Assembly (NCBI RefSeq): GCF_023065955.2
Contig: NW_026622786.1
Coordinates: 51,011,438 to 51,075,437 of the forward strand
Origin: Ursus arctos
Taxonomy: Eukaryota > Chordata > Mammalia > Carnivora > Ursidae
Length of the DNA stretch: 64,000 nucleotides
Direction: 5' to 3'
Below the pieces are notes generated by a model. That model saw nothing but the letters and a program-made list of their open reading frames with translations. It was not told the origin of the DNA and did no database searches. Each line of letters begins with the position of its first letter. The stretch's first letter is position 1. This document shows positions 46,660 to 57,176 of this stretch, in pieces. The position numbers and the translations under genes are program-made.

Positions 46660-49600
46660 TGTGTTTCTGTTTAAAGACACCTTACTTAATCTATACTGTT
46701 GACTAACATTGAACTCAGGGCCAACAACATAATAATTCATGCCTGAACAAAGCTCATCTAACACATGGAGTTTCTTTGTAATTTACATTGCAGCCCTGGA
46801 CTCATGAACACTAGACAGTACTTTAGGACTATGCTTGGGGGCTGTTTTAAACAGTGAAATCACCAAAGAAGTACAAAATGGGGAAAAAATGTGGGACTAA
46901 GAAGACCTCCCAAAAGACGCTTGTTTATAGTACAAGAGCTGAAATGATTTTTTTTTTTAGCTGGGAACTTGCACATTGGGTGACTCAAATTTTTCACCAC
47001 TCTGCACATGTCTGCAAATTACTGACAAGTGCTGCTAGTATTGATTTGGGGGTTACAAGTATACTTTAGCTGGTTAAACAATTCACAAATTTGGAATCAG
47101 GGAATGATGAGGATCAACTACATCAAATCTCAGATATAAGTGGTTTGATTTCATTTGCTAATCAGAAAGTATGAAGACCCACTGTCTTGGCTTTTTCTCC
47201 ATAGACAAGGTTGCCATCTGGGTATACCAGGACAGTCTAATTTAAACATGTCCCAGAGTAATTATAAAGAACACTCCACTTTATTTTCAAAATTATTCTA
47301 GTTTAGATGATATATTGTCACTCTTTTATAGGTCTACAAGTAATAAACTTTGTTTCTTAAAAGTCACACTATTTCAAGTTTTCTCTGGTATTTGGTAAAA
47401 GTTTGGAATAGCTGTTGGCTGAGGGGAATGAAAAGGATGGTTGAGTATAAAATGCATGATCCTGAAAACATCATATTTAATTAGTAAGCATAGCTTGAGC
47501 TAGTACATCATAATGGAGCATTTCAAATTTTTTCCCATATTTTAAAAAATCCTCTTTAGGGCTCTTAAGGCTAGAACAGAAGAAAACAGCTGAAACTGTT
47601 GTACTTATGTAATTGTGCCTTTGTATAAATTGACCTGCCTATTATGCATTGAAAATATCTCCTGTTTCCCTGTCCAGAGGCAACATTGTCATAAACTAAC
47701 TGGCTACTAGAAGGAACTCCTTGAAGTAGTTAGGATCTCCCAGTTTAAGAAGTATAGCTGGACCAAGACCTGGAATGTTAAACGGGTTGCCTAGCAACAC
47801 TGGTCTACCCACTGGGGAGCGGGCCTAGAGGGCTCTACCTTGCCTCAGGACAGAGATGCCAGTATGTTGGGGGAAATGAGCAGAACAGGGAGTGGATTCT
47901 TGACCCCTGAAAAGGGAACCTAGTGACTTTCGACCCTGAAGAGAGATGGAAAACCCATCACCTCTATCTGGGGAAGTGATGCAGCAGCTCTCGTGTTTTT
48001 AATAGTCCTGGCTTAGGGGGGTAATCTGGTTAGAGACGGGGAGTAGGAAACTAGTCCTGAGTTTGTGCTTGCATTGAGGGTACACTGTTTTTACTTAGAT
48101 TACTGCATTTCTTTGTGATAGCTTTAACAGGAGTGAGCAACTGAATATTATCGTGTGTAAAGCTCCTCAGACATTCCATTGGAGGTACCATTAAATTTGC
48201 AAATCCCATTAAGTAGATTTGATTTGGGAAGCTTACAATTTTGTAGAGTGATCAATTCTGTATGAAATAAAGAAATCAGTATCATGGAAGGGTGGGGAAA
48301 CTGATGGGTGGTTGGATAAGTTGGATTTGATGCAGAGAAGATGGCAACAGCTACCCAAAGGGGCCAGAGGAAGTCCCTTGATATATGGGTATGCTCAGGG
48401 AAGATGCTTGTACATATCTGGTCAATTCTTGGTAGGTAGGGTGCTGTGGTACAGCCTAGTCGGTCTCTGTACCTGGGTGGAAAATAGGGGTCCCCATTTG
48501 AGAGGGTTTCCAGTACTATAATGGGTAAAGTGTGATTGCATCTGCATGGGTGGGTCCCCAGAAATTGAGGATAAAAGCAGAAAAGCTCACTGTGACTGTG
48601 GATGGACATGTACAGTGAGTCACCCTTCATAGCCTAATTAAGATCATTTCTGTATATACTGTGTTAAGGGGCTTGATCCTGGGGTAAAGAACTCTTTGGC
48701 ACTCTCCAATATACTGTAGACTGTATGTGTAATTGACGTGAAGACTTATTTTGCTAATTTATTGGACATTCTGCCTTTCTGTTGTTATAAGCCCAATGAA
48801 AGGGCTGCATATTCCTGAGTGCCTTCCATGTACCAGCATACATGGTACTTGGGGCTGTGACTAGAGAGAGGATGTTAATGGCTTTCAAGGACCCTTCAGT
48901 GGGAAAGAAAATTGTATTTAAAAATTAAAATGAAAAAGAATAAAATGCTAATGGGAAGATATGAGAACAGTTAAGGAAGCAGAGAGGAATATACAGCAGC
49001 CTCAGGTCCACATTTTTGTAAGCTTCAGGCCTCGGGCTCAGTTTCTTGCATGTTTCCTCCAGTTTGATCACACTTGTGCCTCCGAACTCGATTTTATGTT
49101 ATCAGCATATCTTTTTCAACTGCCTCTCCTGCTACCCCATCATCCTCCAGTGGGTATGTACCATACCATGCTGACTCAGCTTCACCAGTGGTGTCCAACT
49201 CTGTGTCTGGGACTGCCCTGCTTTTCAACACTTACAACTCTGAGTAATTATGAAAAGTAAAATTTTAGTTTAGCAGTCTTTATTTAAGAAGGTAACAGAA
49301 AATGTTACTCATTTCAGAAAGCTTTTCATCAAAAATATTGAACTTATTTTTCTAACTTCATGGACTTGAAGTTATGTTTTAATTATCTCGAGGGTAGTCG
49401 TACCTGGAAGAACTCATCCTTCAAATATGCCAGATTAATGAGGTGTCATTTTGTTAATTTTCTCAACCACTGAATTAATAACCCCATTATTCATAAAGAG
49501 ATATGTAGACTCTTTGCAGAGAGATAAATACCATAAATCTTATGACTCATCCAGAGGATGTTACCTTTATGCAGCTGCTCGATTCCTCTCAGCATCGAAC

Positions 49601-50090
49601 ACCTGATGGCACGTTCAGCTATGTTGGAGACTGACATACATACAGGCTGAATCATCGCTATTTCCTGTAAGGTGTGCATTAAAGGTCAGCTTTACCTTAT
49701 TTCCTATGAGCGTGTTAGAGACTTAAGAATGTTTAGAAGTGGAGATGATATCAAAACCTTGTCCTCATTTCTAGCTCTTGGACAGCATGTACACTTCTAA
49801 GGAGGTCAGTTTCCTGAGTCTTGATTTCCATCACGTGCCCTTTCCTAAATTTGATTCCTCTGAGAATGAGCCTGGGTATAAATAGCTGCAGGTGCCTTAC
49901 ACACTTAAGGCTTCTCTAGTCTTGACCTGCATTTTATATATATTTTTAGAAATCTGAAGCTTACCAAAATACTTGTATTTCAGCCCATGTTGAGATACTA
50001 CTTTAGCCAATTTGGGGATATTTGGATCCATTTTGGAATAGTCTGAGTGCCAGGCATAGGAAGCAATATGGGGACTTGTGATTCCTTTTT
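46660..50090. other. Intergenic DNA, no recognised gene
   Basis: The region contains an RFX X-box-like motif (47786-47798), the window's longest open frame (minus 48630-48148, 160 codons, not recognised) and an exon-like CpG-retaining segment (49565-49664). The neighbour upstream of IL23R in human, C1orf141, was not recognised here. Confidence 0.6.
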
Positions 50091-50094
50091 TTCT

Positions 50095-50297
50095 TTTTAA
50101 GATTTTATTTATTTACTTGAGAGAGAGAGAGAGAGAGTGAGCGGGGGAAAGGCAGAGGGAAAGGGGGAGGGAAACTCAAGCAGACTCTGCCCTGGGCTCA
50201 GAGCCTGATACAGGGCTCAATCTCACAACTCTGAGATCATGACTTGAGCCAAAATCAAGAGTCTGATGCTTAACCGACTGAGCCACCCAGGTGCCCC
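50095..50297 (-). mobile_element. CAN-SINE
   Basis: Minus-oriented: 'aagattttatttatttacttgagagag...gagccacccaggtgcccc'. Confidence 0.93.
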
Positions 50298-50825
50298 AGT
50301 TATTTTCTTAAATTTAAGTGAAATTTTTGATGGACTATTGCAGTTTTTCCAGACACATTGGGTAAAATTCATGTGTTAAAATTTTACTTGATTTTTTTTT
50401 CAGATTTAATATACTTCATTCCATAAGCTAGTTTGTGGCATATTTGTTCCTATTATAGCTTAGTTGAACCTGTTTCATCATCTAAAATGTTAAAAAATTT
50501 CTATTGTCTATATAAAAGGAAATAAACGTTTTTAGACTTACGTTTAATACTTTAGATATTAATTAAAAATATGCCAGTGGGTACGTGTTTTTAAAAGCTT
50601 CTTCTAAGAGTATTTAAGGAAAACATTTGGAAGATCCCTGCACTAGAGATCAACTATACAAGCCAATCAAAAACCATGGCGGAAAAAAAATATCAAAATA
50701 TCAATAGTGGTTTCTTTGATTATTGAATTATGGTTACTTTTTCTCCTTTTGCTTTTCTATAACTTTCAATTTTTTAGAGTAAGTATATTATATATAATAA
50801 TTTTTAAATCATTGAAAAAATACAA

Positions 50826-50925
50826 AATATGGGCAACCCTGTCAGGACCCCTCACTCGTGAGAGCTTTTTCTGTGTCTTCACTTAATAAACTTTTATCGC
50901 TTTACTCAGGAAAAAAAAAAAGAAA
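50826..50925 (+). mobile_element. Possible LTR/retrotranscript 3' end
   Basis: The sequence 'caaccctgtcaggacccctcactcgtgagagc' followed by 'cacttaataaacttttatcgctttactcagg' and an A-run resembles the R-U5 part of a gammaretrovirus-like LTR with an AATAAA signal. There are no retroviral genes around it. Assignment is tentative. Confidence 0.45.
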
Positions 50926-51435
50926 GAAAAAAGAAAAAATACTAAATACATTAAGGACAAGGAAAACTTTAAATGAAGGGATATAAAGGGGAGTTTACTT
51001 CCTAGTTGATTCTAAAATATGTGACTGCTGATATGTCTACTGATGTACACATTTCATTTATGCAAACTTAACTATAAGGGGCAGGAATGAGAAGTTTTTC
51101 TTCTTATAGAAGAAAAATGAATCCTTTTACACCTTTTAATAAAATAGACCTTAAGCCTTTATGACTCAAAGAAAAGAAGGCCAATGAAAAATGCAACAAT
51201 AATTGTTTTTTAAATTGAAATAAAATCAACAAATAAAATGATATATGTTTCAAGTGTACATGATGATTTGCTGTATATATATATATATACACACACACAC
51301 ACATATATGAAATGATATATATGAAATGATTACCAAAATCAAGTTAATTAACACATTCATAACCTCACATACTTTTTTCTTTTTTTTTTTTTTTTATGAG
51401 AACATTTCAGATCTACCCTCTTGGCAAATTTCTTT

Positions 51436-51623
51436 TTTTAAAAAAAGATTTTATTTATTTGAGAGAGAGAGAGAGATGTGACAGAGAGCATGAGCAGGGA
51501 GGAGAGGGAGAACCAGTCTCCCTGCTGAGCAGGGAGCTGGATGCAGGGCTTAATCCCAGGACCCTGGGATCATGACCTGAGCTGAAGGCAGACACTTAGT
51601 TGACTGAGCCACCCAGGCATCCC
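51436..51623 (-). mobile_element. CAN-SINE inside an old L1
   Basis: Minus-oriented; ends 'gccacccaggcatccc'. The short duplication aaatttc on both sides marks insertion into the 3' UTR of the L1 at 51200-54930. Confidence 0.92.
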
Positions 51624-51948
51624 TAAATTTCAAGTGTTTAATACATTATTATTAACTATAATCACCATGCTGTACATTCGATCCTCAGAACTTATTCATC
51701 TTATAACTAAAAGTTTGCACGCTTTAACCACCATCTCCCCATTTCCTCTATCCCATAGTCCCTGGCAAATACCATTCTACTCTCTCTTTCTATGAATTTC
51801 ACTTTTTTTTGGATTCCCCATATAAGTGATACCATATAATATTAGTCTTTCTCTTTCTGTCTTATCTCACTTAGCATAATGTTCTCCAGATTCATCTGTG
51901 TTGCAAAGGACAGAATTTCCTTCTTTCTCATGGCTGAATAACATTCTG

Positions 51949-51975
<27 letters not shown>
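51949..51975. repeat. (TG)n microsatellite
   Basis: About 13 TG units, continuing into GC/GT-rich variants to about 51998. A separate (TA)n(CA)n run is at 51273-51307. Confidence 0.92.
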
Positions 51976-51979
<4 letters not shown>

Positions 51980-53656
51980 TGCATGTGCATGTGTGTGTCA
52001 TATCTTCTTTACTCATCTCATCAGACACTTAGGTTCCATATCTTCCTTATTATATATAATGCTGTAGTGATCATGGGTTATAGATATCTTTTCAAGATAG
52101 TGATTTCGGTTCCTTTGGATATATACCCAGTAGTAGGATTGCTGGATTATATGGTAGTTCAATTTTTAATTTTTTGAGGATACTTCATAATGTTTTCTAT
52201 AATGGTTGTCCCATTTTACATTCCCACTAATAGTATACAAGGGATCCCTTTTCTTCATATCCATGACAACATTTGTTATCTGTTGTCTTTTTATAAAAGC
52301 CATTCTAACAGATGTGATGTGTGGTTTTGAGTTGCATTTTGTTGACGATTAGTGATGTTGAGCACCTTTTCATGTACCTGTTGCCATTTGTGTATCTTTT
52401 CTGGAAAAATATCTATTCAGTTCCTTTGTCTATTTTTTCAATCAGATTATGTGTTTTGCTGCTATTAAGTTGTAAGAGTTCTCTATATATTTTAGATATT
52501 AACCTGTTATCAAATATATGGTTTGCAAATATTTTCTCCTATTCCATAGGTTGCCTTTCCATTTTGTTGATTGTTTGCTGTGCAGAAGCTTTTCAGTTTG
52601 ATGTAGTCCCACTTGCTTACTTTTGCTTTTGTCACCTGTGCTTTTGTTGTCATATCCAAAAAGATCATTGCCAAGATCAATGTTGAGGAGTTTTTCATTC
52701 ATGTTTTCTTCTGGGAGTTTAGGGTTTGGGAGTCTTACATTTAAGTCTTTAATTCATTTCAAGTGAGTTTTTGTGAATGTGGAAGGTAGGGGTCCAATTT
52801 CATTCTTTTGCATGTAGATACCTGGTTTTCCCAGCACCATTTATTAAAGAGACTATCCTTTTCCCATTGTGTATTCTTGACACCTTTGTCAAAGATTAAT
52901 ATATGCATGAGTTTATTTCTGGGCTCTTAATTCTGTTCCATTGATCTGTATGTCTGTTTTTAAGCCAATACCATACAGTTTTGATTACTATAGCTTTATA
53001 CTGTAGTCTGAAATCAGGAGGTGTGGTGCCCTCAGCTTTGTTCTTTCTCAAAATTGTTTTGCCTGTTTGGAGTCTTTTTGGTTCCATACAAATTTTAGGA
53101 TTGCTTTTTCTATTTCTGTGAAAAATGTCATTGGAATTTTGATAAGGATTGCGCTGATTCTGTAGATTGCTTCGGGTGGTATGGACATTTCACAATATTA
53201 ATTCTTCTAATCCAAGAACACAAGACATCCTTCCATTTATTTGTATGTTCTTCAATCTCTTTCATCAGTGTCTTCTGGTTTTTAGTGTTCAGATCTTTTG
53301 CCTTCTTGGTTAAATTTATTCCTAAGTATTTTATTGTTTTTGGTATTACTATAAATGAAATTGCTTTCTTAATTTCTCTTTTAGATAGTTTGCTATATAA
53401 AATGCAACTCAGTTTTGTATGTTGATTTTGTATCCTAAAACTACTGAATTTGTTCTAATTGTTTTTTGGTGATGCCTTTAGGGTTTTCTATATATGATAT
53501 CACGAAATTTGCAGAGACCATTTCACTTCTTGTTTTCCAATTTGGATACCTTTGATTTTTTTTTTTTCTTGCCTAATTGCTCTAGCTTGTTGAATAGAAG
53601 TGACAATAACAGGCATCCTTGTCCTGTTCCTGATCTTAGAAGAAAAGCTTTTCACT

Positions 53657-53913
53657 GTTTTTTGTTTTTTTAATTTTTAATTTAAATTCAATTTAATTAA
53701 CATGTAGCATATTACTAGTTCCAGGGGTAGAGTTTAGTGATTCGTTAGTTGTATATAATAGCCAGTGTTCATTACATCAAGTGCCCTCCTTAATACCCAT
53801 CACCCAGTTACCCCATCCCCCCACCCACTTCCCCTCCAGCAACCCTCGGTTTTTTTCCTATAGTTAAGAGTCTCTTATGGTTTGTCTCCCTCTCTGTTTT
53901 CATCTTATTTTAT
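53657..53913 (-). mobile_element. L1 3' fragment nested in the older L1
   Basis: Text 'ttagttgtatataatagccagtgttcattacatcaagtgccctccttaatacccatcaccc' is the younger carnivoran L1 3' UTR. The perfect 13-bp target duplication aaagcttttcact lies at 53644-53656 and 53914-53926. Confidence 0.93.
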
Positions 53914-54959
53914 AAAGCTTTTCACTCTTGAGGATGATATTACCTGTGGGATTGTTACATGTGGCTTTTATTATGTTAAGATACATTTCTTTTATACCTA
54001 ATTTGTTGAGAGTTTTTATCATGAAAGAATGTTGAATTTTTTGTCAAATGTTATTTCTACATCGAGATAATCATATGATTTTTATTCTTCATTCTGTTAA
54101 TGTGTATCACATTTATTAATTTGTGTGTGTTAAACCATCCTTGCCTTCCAAGGATAAACCCCATTTGATTATGGTATATGATCTTTTTAATGTGTGTTGA
54201 ATTCAGTTTATTAGGATTTGTGCATTTCTGTTTATCAGGGATATTGGCCTGTAATTTTCTTGTGTCCTTGTCTGGCTTTGCTATCATGGTAATGCTGCCC
54301 TCTTAAAATTAGTCTTTTCTACTTTTTTTGAAAGAGTTTGAAAAAGAGTAGCATTAATTTTCCAAATGTTTGGTAGAATTCACAAGTGAAGTCATTTGGT
54401 CTTATACTTTTCTTTGTTAGAAGATTTTAGATTACTGATTCAATCTCCTTACTACTTTTATGAGTATGAATGACCTATGTCATTCATATTTTCTGTTTCT
54501 TCATGATTTCGTCCTGGTAGGTTGTATGTTTCTAGGAATTTATTTTTTTTAGGTTATCTAATTTGTTGGCATATAATTGTTCATAGTATTCCTTTCACAA
54601 TCCTTTGTATTTCTGCAGTATCAGCTAAAATGTTTCTGCCATCATTTCCGATTTTATATATTTGAGTTTCCTTTTTCTTTATCTAGCTAAAGGTTTGTCA
54701 ATTTTGTTTATCTTTTCAAAAATCAGCTCTTAGTTTCACTTTTGATCTTTTCTATTGTTTTTCTACATTGTTTCATTTATTTCTGTTTTGATCTTTCTTA
54801 TTTCCTTCCTTCTGCTAACCTTGTGCTTAGTTTGTTTTCTTTTCTAGTTCCTTCAAATATAAAGTTAGATTGTTTATTTGTGAACTGTCCTTTTCCTTAA
54901 TGTAGGTGCTTATGAACAATGAAACTTATTATCATTAATTATTATTATTAATTATACTG

Positions 54960-56235
54960 GCTTTGATGGAAAATTTTATCGTTTGCTAAAAACATAGAAG
55001 TTATTAGAAGAAAAAAGTTTTCTTTATCCATTCCCTACTGTCAATTGATGGGAAAAATATTTATGAATTCTTTCATGATGTTCAAGATATTTTTAGAGAA
55101 TTTTTCAGATAGAAAAAAATATAACTCAGCGTGACCAAAGCACATGTTCATCACTCTGTTTTGCAGAAGCAGATCCCCTCCTTCCCCTGGTCTTCACATA
55201 TAATTCTAATAATTCTAATAAATTCTAATTTACATTGTAGGGGTGACTTTAGGCTATTCAAATTAGCAAAGATATCAATAAGATATTCATTTGAAGTTTC
55301 CTCCAGGAAGATTTAGAGTCCTATCAACTCAAATGAGAGAATGAAGACCCCACTATGTGAAAGCTAATGATCTTCAGTGGTTTTCATTGCCTCTGCTCAT
55401 CTCCATGAAAGGAAAAATCTAAGACTTAAGAGGACTTTGGATTATACAATTAACATTTGAAAAGCATCATTTAAATACTCATCTTCAGTTTGCAAGTGTG
55501 TGCTCAGGGTTGTTTGTTTGTTTGTTTTGCTGTTACATCCAAACAGTGACTAGATTATACTTTCAGGGCAGCCATTTCAATGCACCACTTATGAGCTTCC
55601 CAAAGTGACAAGTCAATTCAGTGCTAAAAAGAATTCAGGAAAGGGCTTGAAAATTCAGCATGTAAGATAACATACTAGTGAACATCATCATCCAAGTTAT
55701 ACATTCCATGAACAGTTCCAGGAAAAAATTCAGTCATGGAGGTTCACAGCAATCATGGGCAGGCCTGAATCCCACTTCCGTGATTCATGTAGTGTTCAGA
55801 TTAACACTGCTCTACTTGCTTTAGCCATATCTGAAAAAGTGACGTCCAGAAAAATCACATTTCTGATATGCTAGTTTTATTTTTCCCAATACACATTAAA
55901 ATAAGCTATTGAATGAAAATGTTTGTCTGTGTACAATTTAAATTACTCATTTATCACCAGAAATACACACACTGCCCCTTTTTAGAGTATCCCCTCTAGC
56001 AAACTGATTCTTTTTTTTAGAGAACCAAGAAGATATTTATTTAAATAAGTTGCTTTATTTTGGTGTATTTTCTCTGCCATTCTACTCATATATATTTTAA
56101 AATAATTGAATGAGAGTTTTTTTATTAACAATGTAAAATATACTATGGAATCATTCTTGCCTTTTAAATGCATTGAGAGGTATAATTCAAGGGAAAGGAA
56201 AATTATTCTTCTTCATTTTGTTTTGACCTTATGTA
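54960..56235. other. Intergenic DNA, no recognised element
   Basis: AT-rich sequence with a short 'taattctaa' tandem stretch at 55200-55230 and a (GTTT)n run near 55511-55528. No gene seen. Confidence 0.55.
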
Positions 56236-56239
56236 CTTA

Positions 56240-56783
56240 TCTATTTTTAGCACATCCTTTTATTGAAGAGATATTTATTGAGTGTTTCCTATATTCCAGT
56301 AATGTATAAAGGGGTAGACAAAACAGAAAAAAAAATCTAGTCCTCGTGGAGCTTACTTACATTCTAGTGTAAGGAGACAGATGGTAACTAAAATAAATAA
56401 AGTATAGTTTTAGATGATGATAGCATTTGGTGAGAAATAAAGTAGGAAAAGCAGACAGAGTTCAATTGTGCTGAAAGATCTTGCTGGAATATATCATTTG
56501 AGCAAAGATCTAGTAGAAATTAGGGAGAGGCTGTAGAGTTAATTTGAAGAAGTGTGCTTCAGGCAGAAAGAACAGTAGGAGACAAGGGAGAAAAAGAAGC
56601 TCTGGGGTACACTCGAGGACCAGGAAGGAGGACAGTGTGGGAGGAGCTAGGTAAGCAAGGGAGAGAACAGTGAGAAATGAAAACAGAAGGAAATGAAGTT
56701 GAAGTAACTGCAGTGAGGGGTGATGGGCAATAGTGTACAGCTCCATAGGGCCTTCAACTTTTCTGATGATTGAGATGAGAAGT
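56240..56783 (+). repeat. Old dispersed repeat, left part, split by L1
   Basis: The sequence 'ttattgaagagatatttattgag...aatctagtcctcgtggagcttac' and the following purine-rich part match the repeat at 25740-26900. It resumes after the L1 at 62080 ('taaatagaggaatgacaatg'). Confidence 0.6.
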
Positions 56784-57061
56784 CATTGGAGGGTTTTTTT
56801 TTTAATTCAATTAATTAATGTATAGTGCATTATTAGTTTCAGAGGTAGAGTTCAGTGATTCATCTGTCTTATATAATGCCCAGTGCTCATTACATCATGT
56901 ACCCTCCCTAATGTCCATCACCCAGTTACCCCATCCCCCACCCCCCTCTCTTCCAGCAACCCTCAGTTTGTTTCCTGTGGTTAAGAGTCTCTTATGGTTT
57001 GTCTCCCCCTCTGATTTCATCTTGTTTTATTTTTCCCTCCCTTCCCTATGATCCTGTTTTG

Positions 57062-57176
57062 TTTTTGTTTTTTTTTAAGGTTTTATTTGTTTATTCAACA
57101 GAGAGAGAGAGAGAGATCAGAAGCAGGGAGAACAGCAGGCAGAGAGACAGGGAGAAGCAGCCTCCCTGCAGAGCAG
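57062..57176 (-). mobile_element. Truncated CAN-SINE inside an L1
   Basis: The tail and CT-tract half are present ('aaggttttatttgtttattcaacagag...cctccctgcagagcaggg'), but the tRNA-like head is missing. At 57177 the sequence passes abruptly into L1 ORF2. Confidence 0.88.

Larger units (their letters stand above)
51190..54930 (-). mobile_element. Old L1 (3' UTR and ORF2 remnant), twice interrupted
   Basis: On the minus strand, the reverse-transcriptase and C-terminal regions of ORF2 are recognisable but full of stops and frameshifts (for example around 53087-52896 and 54287-54057). The 3' UTR (51190-51950) contains a (TG)n run. A SINE (51436-51623) and an L1 3' fragment (53657-53913) are inserted in it. 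It is not capable of movement. Confidence 0.85.

Noticed and set aside
48148..48630. Longest open frame of the window (160 codons, minus strand)
   Set aside because: No recognisable domain or family motif. The plus strand is also open over part of it, and there is no splice or promoter context. Treated as chance or a decayed repeat.
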